Source: Ramlibacter sp.
Lineage (GTDB): Bacteria; Pseudomonadota; Gammaproteobacteria; Burkholderiales; Burkholderiaceae_C
NCBI GenBank assembly: GCA_019635435.1
Contig: JAHBZM010000001.1
Span: 2,728,001-2,792,000 of the forward strand
DNA length: 64,000 nucleotides
Direction of reading: 5' to 3'
Position 1 is the stretch's first letter, and each line of letters starts with the position of its first letter. A program made the translations under genes and the position numbers. This document shows positions 17,824 through 26,187 of this stretch, piece by piece. The notes under the pieces are model-generated. The model did no database searches and had not been told where the DNA came from. It saw nothing but the letters and a program-made list of their open reading frames with translations.

Positions 17824-19173
17824 ATGTCCGCCGTCTTCAATTTCACCTTCGTGCCCTGGTTCCGATCGGTCGCGCCCTACATCCACATGCACCGGGGCAA
17901 GACCTTTGTGGTGGGCCTGTGCGGCGAGGCCATCGCGGCCGGCAAGCTGCAGCATCTGGCGCAGGACCTGGCGCTGATCCAGAGCATGGGCGTGAAGATC
18001 GTGCTGGTGCACGGCTTCCGGCCGCAGGTCAACGAACAGCTCAAGGCCAAGGGCCATGCGGCCCGTTACTCCCATGGCATGCGCATCACCGACGAGGTGG
18101 CGCTGGACTGCGCGCAGGAGGCCGCGGGCCAGCTGCGCTACGAGATCGAGGCCGCCTTCAGCCAGGGCCTGCCCAACACCCCCATGGCCGGGTCCACGGT
18201 GCGCGTGATTTCGGGCAACTTCATCACCGCGCGGCCCGTCGGCGTGCTCGACGGCGTGGACTTCCAGCACAGCGGCCTGGTGCGCAAGGTGGATGTCGCG
18301 GGCATCCAGCGCACGCTGGACTTCGGCGCCATGGTGCTGCTGTCGCCGTTCGGCTTCTCGCCCACGGGCGAGGCCTTCAACCTGACCATGGAAGAAGTGG
18401 CCACCTCGGTGGCCATCGCGCTGCAGGCCGACAAGCTGATCTTCATCACCGAGATCCCCGGCATCCGCGTCAAGCCCGGCGAGCCCGAGGGCGAGGACAA
18501 CCCCATCGACACCGAGCTGCCACTGGCCGCGGCCGAGCAGCTGCTGGCCGACGCCGCGCCCGGCCAGCGCCCGACCGACACGGCCTTCTACCTGCAGCAC
18601 TGCGTCAAGGCCTGCAAGGCCGGCGTGGAGCGCAGCCACATCCTGCCGTTCGCGCTGGACGGGGCCCTGCTGCTCGAAATCTATGTGCACGACGGCGTGG
18701 GCACCATGGTGGTCGATGAAAAGCTCGAAAGCCTGCGCGAGGCCACGGCCGACGACGTGGGCGGCATCCTTCAACTGATCGAGCCGTTCGAAAAGGATGG
18801 CACCCTGGTCAAGCGCAGCCGCACCGAAATCGAACGCGACGCGGCCAACTACACCATCGTCGAGCACGACGGGGTGATCTTTGCCTGCGCGGCGCTCTAT
18901 CCCTACCCCGAGGCCCGCACCGGCGAAATGGCCGCGCTCACCGTGTCGCCGCAAAGCCAGGGCCAGGGCGACGGCGAGAAAGTCCTGCGCCGCATCGAGC
19001 AGCGCGCCCGCGCCATGGGCCTGTCGAGCATCTTTGTGCTCACCACGCGCACCATGCACTGGTTCCTCAAGCGCGGCTTCGTGCAGGTGGACCCGGACTG
19101 GCTGCCCGAGGCCCGCAAGCGCAAGTACAACTGGGACCGCAAGAGCCTGGTCCTGGTGAAAAAACTCGGCTGA
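17824..19173 (+). CDS. argA: Amino-acid N-acetyltransferase (N-acetylglutamate synthase)
   Basis: Catalyses acetyl-CoA + glutamate to N-acetylglutamate, the first step of arginine biosynthesis. 449 aa, like E. coli ArgA (443). Residues 1-290 form an amino-acid-kinase-like domain (FVVGLCGEAIAAGKLQHLAQDLALI, VLVHGFRPQVNEQL) that binds arginine in feedback-inhibited enzymes. Residues 300-449 form the GNAT catalytic domain (GEMAALTVSPQSQGQGDGEKVLRRI, acetyl-CoA loop QGQGDG). The start is set at the ATG giving MSAVFNFTFVPWFRSVAPYIH, the usual family N-terminus. Confidence 0.96.
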   Translation: MSAVFNFTFVPWFRSVAPYIHMHRGKTFVVGLCGEAIAAGKLQHLAQDLALIQSMGVKIVLVHGFRPQVNEQLKAKGHAARYSHGMRITDEVALDCAQEAAGQLRYEIEAAFSQGLPNTPMAGSTVRVISGNFITARPVGVLDGVDFQHSGLVRKVDVAGIQRTLDFGAMVLLSPFGFSPTGEAFNLTMEEVATSVAIALQADKLIFITEIPGIRVKPGEPEGEDNPIDTELPLAAAEQLLADAAPGQRPTDTAFYLQHCVKACKAGVERSHILPFALDGALLLEIYVHDGVGTMVVDEKLESLREATADDVGGILQLIEPFEKDGTLVKRSRTEIERDAANYTIVEHDGVIFACAALYPYPEARTGEMAALTVSPQSQGQGDGEKVLRRIEQRARAMGLSSIFVLTTRTMHWFLKRGFVQVDPDWLPEARKRKYNWDRKSLVLVKKLG

Positions 19174-19192
19174 CCCGCCAAGGACCTTTTCC

Positions 19193-19825
19193 ATGACCCT
19201 CACCACCCTGCTGCTGTTTTCGCTGGTCGCCCTGGTGGCCATTGCCACCCCCGGCCCCACCGTGCTGCTGGCCCTGGCCAACGGCTCGCGCTGGGGTGTG
19301 CGCCGCGCGCTGCCGGGCATGCTGGGCGCCGTGCTCTCGGACTTTGTGCTCGTGGGCGCGGTGGCGCTGGGCCTGGGCGCGCTGCTGGCGGCCTCCGAGT
19401 TCTGGTTTTCGGTGCTCAAGTGGGCCGGCGCCGCCTACCTGGGCTGGCTGGGCATGCGCCTGCTGCGGTCGGGCGGCGGCTTCGAGCTGCCGGGCTCGGG
19501 CCACGAGGCCGCCCCGCCCACGGCCCGCAGCGTGTTCAGCAAATCGTTTTTGGTGGCGGTGACCAACCCCAAGGGCTACATCTTCTGCTCGGCCCTGCTG
19601 CCGCAGTTCATTGACCCCGCGGCGGCGCAGGCCCCCCAGTACCTCACCATCGCCATCGTCTTCGCGGGGCTGGACTTCAGCGTGATGCTGGGCTATGCCT
19701 TTGTGGGCGCCCGCGCGGTCCGCCTGCTGCGCGCATCCGCCGCGAAGTGGCTCGACCGGTTTTGCGGCGGCGCCCTGCTGGCGCTGGCCGGCTCCCTGGC
19801 CTTTTACCGCCGCGCCAACAGCTGA
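19193..19825 (+). CDS. LysE family amino acid exporter
   Basis: 210-aa inner-membrane protein of the LysE/RhtB superfamily, with about six hydrophobic helices. The family signature near the N-terminus reads ATPGPTVLLALANGSRWGVRRALPGMLGA, and the second half contains SVFSKSFLVAVTNPKGYIFCSALLPQFID. Members export amino acids such as lysine, arginine, threonine or homoserine lactone. It starts 19 bp after argA and may share its transcript; arginine or a related compound is then a reasonable but untested substrate. Confidence 0.9.
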   Translation: MTLTTLLLFSLVALVAIATPGPTVLLALANGSRWGVRRALPGMLGAVLSDFVLVGAVALGLGALLAASEFWFSVLKWAGAAYLGWLGMRLLRSGGGFELPGSGHEAAPPTARSVFSKSFLVAVTNPKGYIFCSALLPQFIDPAAAQAPQYLTIAIVFAGLDFSVMLGYAFVGARAVRLLRASAAKWLDRFCGGALLALAGSLAFYRRANS

Positions 19826-19951
19826 CAGGGCAGCGGCTGGCGCCACCCGGCCAGGGGCCGTTGATTCACCTCGACGTTCCTGAACGCAATGTGGTCGAAT
19901 TGATGGACCCGCTGGCGCCTTCAGTCCGGGCGGGCATCAAGGAGGTGTGCG

Positions 19952-20356
19952 ATGTTTCCATGGTTGATGTACTGGGCCCCGCAGTTCCAGTTCCCCTTCA
20001 GCGGCAGCGTGGCGCAGGAGATCGCGCCCGACACAAGCTGGTTTTTTGGCGCCATCCGTCCCGAGGCGGGCAACGGCGAGGTGGAGAAGAAAATCTTTGA
20101 CGTGGCCTCCTACGGCCGTCAGATCGGCCTGCTCACCGAGGTCGTGCTGGCGCTGAAGGATGATCCGGCGCTCACACAGGAGCAAGCTGAGAAATCACTC
20201 CACAAGCTGCATGACATTTATCTCCGGATCGAACAGGTCAAAGCCGGCAACGCGGCCGACCTGGAGGATGCCGCGGCCCGGCTGCTGGAGCAGCTGCGCC
20301 GGCTTGATCCGGCGCGGCACGAGCGCCTGCTGGCGCGGACCCGTCTTCTGGCTTGA
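19952..20356 (+). CDS. Conserved hypothetical protein
   Basis: 134 aa, no known domain that I recognise. It begins with an aromatic-rich segment (MFPWLMYWAPQFQFPFSGSVAQEIAPDTSWFF), followed by a soluble helical part (FDVASYGRQIGLLTEVVLALKDD and a KLHDIYLRIEQVKAG repeat-like helix). There is no clear signal peptide. AAGGAGG at 19939-19945 sits 6 nt before the ATG, an optimal ribosome binding site, so the gene is real. It is convergent with dsbB, with only 6 bp between the stops. Confidence 0.75.
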   Translation: MFPWLMYWAPQFQFPFSGSVAQEIAPDTSWFFGAIRPEAGNGEVEKKIFDVASYGRQIGLLTEVVLALKDDPALTQEQAEKSLHKLHDIYLRIEQVKAGNAADLEDAAARLLEQLRRLDPARHERLLARTRLLA

Positions 20357-20362
20357 GGGGTT

Positions 20363-20875
20363 TCAGGCGCGGCGCGCGGCAGCACGCCACAGGAGCACAA
20401 GGAAGACCCCCAGGAAGCCCAGGAAGCACACGAACGACCAGTTGGCGATCGAGCCGCCCAGAAAGGTCCAGTCGACCTTGGTGCAGTCGCCGCTGCCCTT
20501 GAAGATCATGGGGATGGCGCGCTTGAGCGGGAAGGTTTCGATCATCCCGTAGAAGTCGCGCCCGCAGGATGCGATCTCGGGCGGGTACCACTGCAGCCAG
20601 CTCTGGCGGGCCGCCACGAAGCCGCCAAAGCCCGCGCTCAGCAGGGCCAGCAGGCCCAGCCCGATTTGCGGGCCCTTTCGCCCGGTGGCCCCGGCCAGGC
20701 CGGCAAAGACTGCTACCAAAATGAGAGCGTACCGCTGCACGATGCACATCGGACAAGGCTCCAGGCCCACCACGTGCTGCAGGTACAGGCCAAAGGCCAG
20801 CATGGCCACGCAGGCGGCGCAGACCGCGGCAAACACCCGGCGCGGGTGCGAATCAAACCAGTTCAACAAGATCAA
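20363..20875 (-). CDS. dsbB: Disulfide bond formation protein B
   Basis: Inner-membrane quinone reductase that reoxidises DsbA. There are four membrane helices. The first Cys pair is in GLEPCPMCIVQRY, and the second pair lies in the periplasmic loop (EIASCGRDFYG and GSGDCTKVDW). No ATG fits: candidate starts are TTG codons at 20875, 20869 and 20866, giving LILLNWFDSHPRR. GGAGG at 20880-20884 precedes them by 4, 10 and 13 nt. I list the first; the true start is uncertain by up to three residues. Length is about 170 aa, usual for DsbB. Confidence 0.92.
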   Translation of the reverse strand: MILLNWFDSHPRRVFAAVCAACVAMLAFGLYLQHVVGLEPCPMCIVQRYALILVAVFAGLAGATGRKGPQIGLGLLALLSAGFGGFVAARQSWLQWYPPEIASCGRDFYGMIETFPLKRAIPMIFKGSGDCTKVDWTFLGGSIANWSFVCFLGFLGVFLVLLWRAAARRA

Positions 20876-20942
20876 GGGTCCTCCGACGTTGTGCGTATTG
20901 TCCGCCGGTTGGTGACCGGGCTGCCGAATAAGTTCCTGCGGC

Positions 20943-21878
20943 TCAGATCTGCGGGAGACGCCCGCGCGCCTGCGCGAGTTCGCCTTCGGCCACGATGTGG
21001 TCGCCCAGGAAATCGAGGAAGCGGCGCACCGCGGGCAGCAGGCCGCGGCGCGACGGGAACACCGCGTGGAAAATGCCCGGCGGCGGCGCCCAGCCGGGCA
21101 GCACTTCCACCAGCCGGCGCTCGGCCAGTTCCTCACGGCACATGTAGTGCGGCATGGGGCAAAAGCCGGTGCCGCGCATGGCCGCCATCTTGAGCGTCAA
21201 CAGGTCGTCGGCCACATAGCGCGGCTGGTGCTGGAAGGCACGCACGGTGCCGTCCGGGCCAACCAGTTGCCAGGTGGCGCGGCCATCGGCCGCCCCCATG
21301 CTGATGGTGTCCAGCCGGGCCAGGTCTTCAAAACGCGTGGGGCGCCCCTGGCGCGCCAGTTGCGCCGGGCTGCCCACCAGCAGGGTTTGCGAAATGCCCA
21401 GGTTCTTCACCACCAGGCTGCCGCTGTCTTCCAGCGTGGTGCGCACGCGCAGCGCCACGTCAAAGCCCTCCTCCACCAGGTTCACCACCCGGTTGCTCAC
21501 CAGCATGTCCACCCGCACCTGCGGGTAGCGTGAGAGGAACAGCGGCAGCGCCGAGCCGATGGTGGTCTGGGCCAGCGTGACCGGGCAGGCCACGCGGATG
21601 GTGCCGCGCGGCTCGCTCTGCACCAGGGCCACGGCTTCGGCCCCGGCGGCCGCCTCGTCGCGCATGGCGGCGCAATGCCGGTGGTAGCGCTCGCCGGCCT
21701 CGGTCAGCGACAGCTTGCGCGTGGTGCGCTGCAGCAGCCGCACGCCGAGCCGGCTTTCCAGCTCGGCGACCCGGCGCGACAGGCGCGACTTGGGCACCCC
21801 CAGGGCACGGCCCGCAGCCGCAAAACCGCCCCGGTCCACCACCTCGGCGAAATACAGCATGTCGTTCAGATCTTGCAT
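20943..21878 (-). CDS. LysR-type transcriptional regulator
   Basis: 311 aa. The N-terminal winged helix-turn-helix reads MQDLNDMLYFAEVVDRGGFAAAGRALGVPKSRLSRRVAELESRLG (split here only for description; residues 1-45), followed by the linker helix and a substrate-binding domain starting GTIRVACPVTLAQ. It resembles the large LysR subgroup that controls neighbouring oxidoreductase genes. It is divergent from azoR with 124 bp between the starts, so azoR is the probable target. The inducer, perhaps a quinone or electrophile, is not identifiable. Confidence 0.92.
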   Translation of the reverse strand: MQDLNDMLYFAEVVDRGGFAAAGRALGVPKSRLSRRVAELESRLGVRLLQRTTRKLSLTEAGERYHRHCAAMRDEAAAGAEAVALVQSEPRGTIRVACPVTLAQTTIGSALPLFLSRYPQVRVDMLVSNRVVNLVEEGFDVALRVRTTLEDSGSLVVKNLGISQTLLVGSPAQLARQGRPTRFEDLARLDTISMGAADGRATWQLVGPDGTVRAFQHQPRYVADDLLTLKMAAMRGTGFCPMPHYMCREELAERRLVEVLPGWAPPPGIFHAVFPSRRGLLPAVRRFLDFLGDHIVAEGELAQARGRLPQI

Positions 21879-21937
21879 GTCGGCCCTTTATTCGATCCGT
21901 TGACAGGACAATCTAACGCGATTTTGGCTACTTATCA

Positions 21938-21964
21938 ATCAATTGGCGCGCCCACACAATTGAT
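21938..21964. promoter_or_regulatory. LysR-type operator candidate between lysR and azoR
   Basis: ATCAATTG and CAATTGAT are perfect 8-bp arms separated by 11 bp, placed midway in the divergent promoter region. The pattern includes the T-N11-A core typical of LysR-family sites. A TTGACA-like -35 hexamer lies at 21900-21905. Assignment is by pattern only. Confidence 0.55.
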
Positions 21965-22002
21965 CCAACGCCGCACCCTGCGGCACTCAACCGGAGAAAG
22001 TC

Positions 22003-22653
22003 ATGAAACTGCTTCATATCGATTCCAGCGTGATGGGTGGCAACTCGGTCTCGCGCCAGCTCACCGAACGCATCGTGGCCCAGTGGCGCGCCAACTACCC
22101 GGGCACCACGGTGGACTACCTGGACCTGGCCCAGAACGCCCCGAGCCACCTGTCGGTCGACTCCCTGGGTTTTCGCATGGGGCCACAGGGCGACAACCTG
22201 TCGGACGTGCAGCGCCGCGAAAACGCTGTGTCCGAGGCGCTGGTGAGCCAGTTCCTGGCGGCTGATGTGATCGTGGTCGGCGCCCCGCTGTACAACTTTT
22301 CCGTCCCCAGCCAGCTCAAGGCCTGGATCGACCGGGTTGCCCAGGTCGGCCGCACCTTCAAGTACACCGACAAGGGCCCCGTGGGCCTGGCCGGTGGCAA
22401 GACCGTGATCGTGGCCTCGAGCCGCGGCGGCGTGTACTCCACCAGCGACGCCGGCCGCGCGCTGGAACACCAGGAGAGCTACCTGCAGACGGTGTTTGGC
22501 TTCTTGGGCATCACCGACGTGCGCTTTGTCCGCGCCGAAGGCGTGGCCATGGGCGAGGCCCCCAAGGCCGCCGCGCTGGCCGCCGCACAGGACGCGATCC
22601 AGGCGCTGAACCAGCCCGCCGCCAACCAGGCGCAAAGCACGCTGGCCGCCTGA
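22003..22653 (+). CDS. azoR: FMN-dependent NADH-azoreductase / quinone reductase
   Basis: 216-aa flavodoxin-like-fold protein. MKLLHIDSSVMGGNSVSRQLT holds the FMN phosphate-binding loop, and VVGAPLYNFSVPSQLKAWIDRVAQVGRTFKYT is the diagnostic AzoR/NQO segment. AzoR reduces azo dyes and quinones by two electrons using NADH, and protects against thiol or quinone stress. The gene is divergent from a LysR regulator and followed 16 bp later by a thioredoxin-like gene, which fits a redox stress response. Confidence 0.94.
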   Translation: MKLLHIDSSVMGGNSVSRQLTERIVAQWRANYPGTTVDYLDLAQNAPSHLSVDSLGFRMGPQGDNLSDVQRRENAVSEALVSQFLAADVIVVGAPLYNFSVPSQLKAWIDRVAQVGRTFKYTDKGPVGLAGGKTVIVASSRGGVYSTSDAGRALEHQESYLQTVFGFLGITDVRFVRAEGVAMGEAPKAAALAAAQDAIQALNQPAANQAQSTLAA

Positions 22654-22669
22654 GGCTGCAAAGTTTGGG

Positions 22670-23035
22670 ATGATCGGGCGGATGCCTTCCGCCCGGTCCG
22701 ACCTTGTAGCCTGCCTGTGCGCCGAATGGTGCGGCGTCTGCCGCGACTATGCGGCGCCTTTCCATGCGCTGGCCGCTCAATGGCCCCAGGCCCGCTTTGC
22801 CTGGATCGACATCGAGGACGAAGCCGAGCTGCTCGGCAGCCTGGAGGTCGAGAACTTCCCCACCCTGCTCATCGCGCGCGCCGGCCAGCCGGTGTTTTTC
22901 GGGCCGCTGCTGCCCCAGCCGGGCACGCTGGAACGGCTGCTGCGGGCCTGCCTGACCACGCCCGACGCGCCGGCGGCGCTGGCCGACCCCGCGGTGCACG
23001 CCCTGGCGGCCCGGCTGCAGCAGCGCGAAGCCTGA
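22670..23035 (+). CDS. Thioredoxin-like protein
   Basis: 121 aa with a thioredoxin fold. The active site reads CAEWCGVCRDY (WCGVC instead of WCGPC), and the cis-proline region is VENFPTLLIARAGQPVFFG. No signal peptide is seen, so it is likely cytosolic. It could act as a disulfide reductase for the upstream azoreductase or as a general reductant. An in-frame ATG at 22682 is an alternative start. The neighbours are azoR (16 bp upstream) and a transporter (3 bp downstream). Confidence 0.85.
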   Translation: MIGRMPSARSDLVACLCAEWCGVCRDYAAPFHALAAQWPQARFAWIDIEDEAELLGSLEVENFPTLLIARAGQPVFFGPLLPQPGTLERLLRACLTTPDAPAALADPAVHALAARLQQREA

Positions 23036-23038
23036 GCG

Positions 23039-23962
23039 ATGGCCGGCATTCTTCTGCACATCGCGGGCCTGTGGCTGCTGTCCTCGCTCGACGCCTCGGG
23101 CAAGCTGCTGGTGATGGCGGGCGTGCCCGTGCTCATGGTCTCGTGGTTCCGCTATGTGGTGCACATTGGCCTGATGACGGCCGTGGTGCTGCCGCAGCGC
23201 GGGCGGGCCATCTTTGCCACGAAATCGCTGCCACGCCAGTTGCAGCGCGGCCTGATGATGATCACCACCACGGTGCTGTTCTTCTCGGTGCTGGGCCGTG
23301 TGCCGCTGGCCGAGGGCACGGCCATGAACTTCATGGCACCGCTGTTCCTGATGGCGCTGGCGCCCTGGCTGCTGCAGGAGCCGCACCGGCTGCACCGCTG
23401 GCTGGGCGTGGTGGTCGGCTTTGCGGGCATGCTCATCGTGATGCGCCCGGGCGGCCAGCTTGACCGCGTGGGCGTGATCCTGGGCCTGCTCACGGCGCTG
23501 GCGTTCGCGCTGTTCCAGATCGCCACGCGGCGCGTCGCCCACGACGACCCGCTGACCACCAACTACTACGGCGGCCTGTTCGGCGCCATCGCGCTCACGC
23601 TCGCGCTGCCCTGGTTCTGGCGCACGCCGCAGCTTGCGCCCTGGCAATGGCTGCTGCTGGCGTCCACCGGCGTCACCGGGTTTCTGGGGCACTGGCTGCA
23701 GATTGCCGCCTTCAAGCGCGCACCCGCCACGCTGCTGGCCCCGTTCAGCTACCTGCAGATCGTGGCCGCCGCCACCCTGGGCTGGCTGGTGTTTGGCCAG
23801 TTGCCCGACCGGGCCACGGCGGCCGGCATCGCGCTGATCTGCGCGGCCGGCCTGGGCGTGGCGGTGGCCGAGGCCCGGCTGGCGGCGCGGCGCGCCCGCG
23901 ACCTGCGGGCGAATCTTGATAAAGTCGCTGCACCCACGGGCCCCGGCCCGGCTGCCCCCTGA
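23039..23962 (+). CDS. DMT superfamily (EamA) transporter
   Basis: 307 aa with ten predicted membrane helices arranged as two EamA repeats. The first begins LLHIAGLWLLSSLDASGKLLV and the second begins near GVILGLLTALAFALFQIATRRV. FSVLGRVPLAEGTAMNFMAPLFLMAL is a typical EamA stretch. Such proteins export amino acids, nucleotides or other metabolites. The substrate is unknown. It starts 3 bp after the thioredoxin-like gene, in the same probable operon. Confidence 0.88.
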   Translation: MAGILLHIAGLWLLSSLDASGKLLVMAGVPVLMVSWFRYVVHIGLMTAVVLPQRGRAIFATKSLPRQLQRGLMMITTTVLFFSVLGRVPLAEGTAMNFMAPLFLMALAPWLLQEPHRLHRWLGVVVGFAGMLIVMRPGGQLDRVGVILGLLTALAFALFQIATRRVAHDDPLTTNYYGGLFGAIALTLALPWFWRTPQLAPWQWLLLASTGVTGFLGHWLQIAAFKRAPATLLAPFSYLQIVAAATLGWLVFGQLPDRATAAGIALICAAGLGVAVAEARLAARRARDLRANLDKVAAPTGPGPAAP

Positions 23963-24027
23963 CCCCCCGGTCACCCGCGCCGGCCCCGGACCGTCCCCCC
24001 TTCAAAACCTGTTCAAAGAGGCGCCCC

Positions 24028-24303
24028 ATGGCTCGTACCGTCAACTGCATCAAGCTCGGCAAGGAAGCCGAAGGCCTGGATTTCCCGCCCTACCCCGGTG
24101 AACTGGGCAAGCGCATCTGGGAAAGCGTGAGCAAGGAGGCCTGGGCCGCCTGGCTCAAGCAGCAGACCATGCTGGTCAATGAAAACCGGCTCAACCTGGC
24201 TGACCAGCGGGCCCGCGAGTACCTCAAGCGCCAGATGGAAAACCATTTCTTCGGCAGCGGCGCCGACGTGGCCCAGGGCTACGTGCCCCCGACCAACGGC
24301 TGA
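24028..24303 (+). CDS. yggX: Probable Fe(2+)-trafficking / oxidative damage protection protein
   Basis: 91 aa, exactly YggX-like. The start MARTVNCIKLGKEAEGLDFPP carries the conserved Cys, and the rest (YPGELGKRIWESVSKEAWAAWLKQQTMLVNENRLNLADQ, here described only as residues 22-60) matches the family closely. YggX protects iron-sulfur enzymes against superoxide in Salmonella and E. coli. It starts 66 bp after the transporter and 3 bp before mnmC. Confidence 0.96.
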   Translation: MARTVNCIKLGKEAEGLDFPPYPGELGKRIWESVSKEAWAAWLKQQTMLVNENRLNLADQRAREYLKRQMENHFFGSGADVAQGYVPPTNG

Positions 24304-24306
24304 GCC

Positions 24307-26103
24307 GTGCAGCCCGGCGGCGACGGGCTCGCGGCGCACTGGGCCGGCCGGCCCCAATGGCGCATCCTGCACACGGCGTTTGGCAGCGGTCTGGCGTTTC
24401 TGGCCGCCTGGCAGGCCTGGCGGGAAGACCCGCAGCGCCCCGGCCTGCTGCATTTTGTGGCGCTCACGGACGCGCCCGCCTCCCGCGCCGGGCTGCTGCG
24501 CGCTGCGCAGGCGCAGCCGGCGCTGGCCCCGCTCGCGGCCCAGTTGGCCGATCAAGGGTCGGGCCTGCAACCCGGCTTCCACCGGCTGGTGTTCGAGCAG
24601 GGCCGCGTGCTGCTCACGCTGGGCGTGGGCGCGCCGCACGCCCTGCTGCGCGCGCAGAACTTCGAGGCCGACGCCATCTGGCTCGGCAGTCCACAAGCCC
24701 CGGCTGATGCCGACATCTGGGACCTGCATGCGCTCAAAGCCCTGGCGCGCTTGTGCCGCGCGGGCACCCGGCTGACCGTGCCGGCCGGCGCGCCCGCGCT
24801 CACGCAGGGGCTGGCGCAGTGCGGCTTTGTGGCGCAGGCCGAGGCGTCCGTCAGTGGCACCGCCAACTCTTCACCAGTCGCCTGGCAAGGTGAATTCAGG
24901 CCCCGCTGGCAGCCCCGGCGCCGGGGGGAAAAGACCCTGGCCACGCCTGGCACCTGCGTGGTGCTGGGCGCCGGCATTGCCGGCGCCACGGTGGCCGCCA
25001 GCCTGGCGCGGCGCGGCTGGCGGGTGGTGGTGATGGACGCGGCCGACCAGCCCGCCGGCGGTGCCTCCAGCCTGCCCGCGGGCCTGTTCGCGCCCCATGT
25101 GTCGCCCGACGACGCGCCGCTGTCGCGCCTGACCCGCGCCGGCTGCCGCGCCACGCAGCAATTGGCGCGGGCCTGGCTGCAGGAGGGCCGCGACTGGCAG
25201 GCCAGCGGCGTGCTCGAGCATGGCGCACGTGGCAGCCGCGAGTTGCCCGCGCCCGCGCCGGGCGAGGACCCGTCGGCCCGCGAGGGCGGCTCCTCGGTCG
25301 CAGGCGCCGCGCAACTGGCGCAGGCCGGCCTGGACCCGGCCACCCCGGCGCTGTGGCACGCCAACGCCGGCTGGCTGCGGCCCGACCGGCTGGTGCGGGC
25401 CCTGCTGGCCCAGCCCGGCATCACCTGGCGCGGGAGCACCGAGGTGGCACGCCTGGCGCGCGAGGGCGAGAACTGGGTTCTTTATGACCCGCAAGACCGC
25501 CCACTGGCCAGCACGCCCCTGCTGGTGGTGGCCGCGGGCATTGCGAGCCAGCGCTGGCTGAGCGGTGCGTTGCCGCTGCAGGCCCTGCGTGGGCAGATCG
25601 CGTGGCAGTCCCACGACACAGGTGGTGAGCCGGGCGTGGCCCCGGCCGGGCTGCCGCCCTTTCCGCTGAACGGCCAGGGCAGCCTGCTGCCCGCCGTGCC
25701 GCTTGACGATGGCCTGGCCTGGCTGGCGGGCGCGACCTTTGAACGCGACAGCACCGACACCACCCCCCGGCCTGCGGAACTGGCCGCCATCCACGAGCGG
25801 CTGCAGGCCCTGTGCCCGCCCGCAGCCCAAGGCCTTGCCCCGGCGTTCGCGGCCGGCGCCGTGCGCTCCTGGGCCGGCGTGCGCGCCACCTTGCCCGACC
25901 GGCTGCCCGCGGTGGGCCCGGTGAACGCCCAAGCCCTGCCGGGCCTGTGGACCTGCACCGGCATGGGCGCGCGCGGGCTCACGCTGGCGCCGCTGTGCGC
26001 CGAGCTGCTGGCCGCCCTGCTGCACGGTGAACCGCTGCCGGTGGCGCAGCGGCTGGCGCGCGCGCTGGCCGCCGACCGTTTTGCCGGCCGGCAGGGTTCA
26101 TGA
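24307..26103 (+). CDS. mnmC: MnmC-like tRNA U34 modification protein, methyltransferase half degenerate
   Basis: Bifunctional MnmC demodifies cmnm5s2U34 with an FAD-dependent domain, then methylates nm5s2U34 with an SAM-dependent domain. The 598-aa product starts at a GTG 3 bp after yggX. The FAD domain is intact: VVLGAGIAGATVAASLARRGW, SSLPAGLFAPHVSPDDAP, and the C-terminal TCTGMGARGLTLAPLCAELL. The N-terminal domain (residues 1-215) is recognisable (LHTAFGSGLAFLAAWQAW) but has lost the DGF(A/S)PxxNPxMW active-site motif, reading LGSPQAPADADIWD, and the KR-containing segment near its end. Methyltransferase activity is therefore doubtful; oxidoreductase activity is likely. Confidence 0.88.
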   Translation: MQPGGDGLAAHWAGRPQWRILHTAFGSGLAFLAAWQAWREDPQRPGLLHFVALTDAPASRAGLLRAAQAQPALAPLAAQLADQGSGLQPGFHRLVFEQGRVLLTLGVGAPHALLRAQNFEADAIWLGSPQAPADADIWDLHALKALARLCRAGTRLTVPAGAPALTQGLAQCGFVAQAEASVSGTANSSPVAWQGEFRPRWQPRRRGEKTLATPGTCVVLGAGIAGATVAASLARRGWRVVVMDAADQPAGGASSLPAGLFAPHVSPDDAPLSRLTRAGCRATQQLARAWLQEGRDWQASGVLEHGARGSRELPAPAPGEDPSAREGGSSVAGAAQLAQAGLDPATPALWHANAGWLRPDRLVRALLAQPGITWRGSTEVARLAREGENWVLYDPQDRPLASTPLLVVAAGIASQRWLSGALPLQALRGQIAWQSHDTGGEPGVAPAGLPPFPLNGQGSLLPAVPLDDGLAWLAGATFERDSTDTTPRPAELAAIHERLQALCPPAAQGLAPAFAAGAVRSWAGVRATLPDRLPAVGPVNAQALPGLWTCTGMGARGLTLAPLCAELLAALLHGEPLPVAQRLARALAADRFAGRQGS

Positions 26104-26109
26104 GGGGTT

Positions 26110-26187
26110 TTGAGCCGCGGTTCCAGGCCAAAAAGGCCTGGAGTCCAGATCAGGCGGCCATGGGGCGCTCTACTTTTCGTAGCAACG
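26110..26187 (-). repeat. Dispersed 65-75 bp element, copy G (3' end of receiver gene)
   Basis: Read on the minus strand: GCTACGAAAAGTAGAGC head, a CCGCCTGATCTGGACTCCAG centre, and a dyad AGGCCTTTTTGGCCT tail. It is the closest partner of the copy at 57919. The stop codon of the receiver-protein gene (26150) lies within it, so the last eleven residues of that protein are repeat-encoded. The tail dyad could also terminate transcription. Confidence 0.7.

Noticed and set aside
20707..20725. GCTACCAAAATGAGAGC in dsbB resembling the dispersed repeat head
   Set aside because: The encoded residues (ALILVAVF) are normal for DsbB and no repeat centre or tail follows, so it is probably chance.
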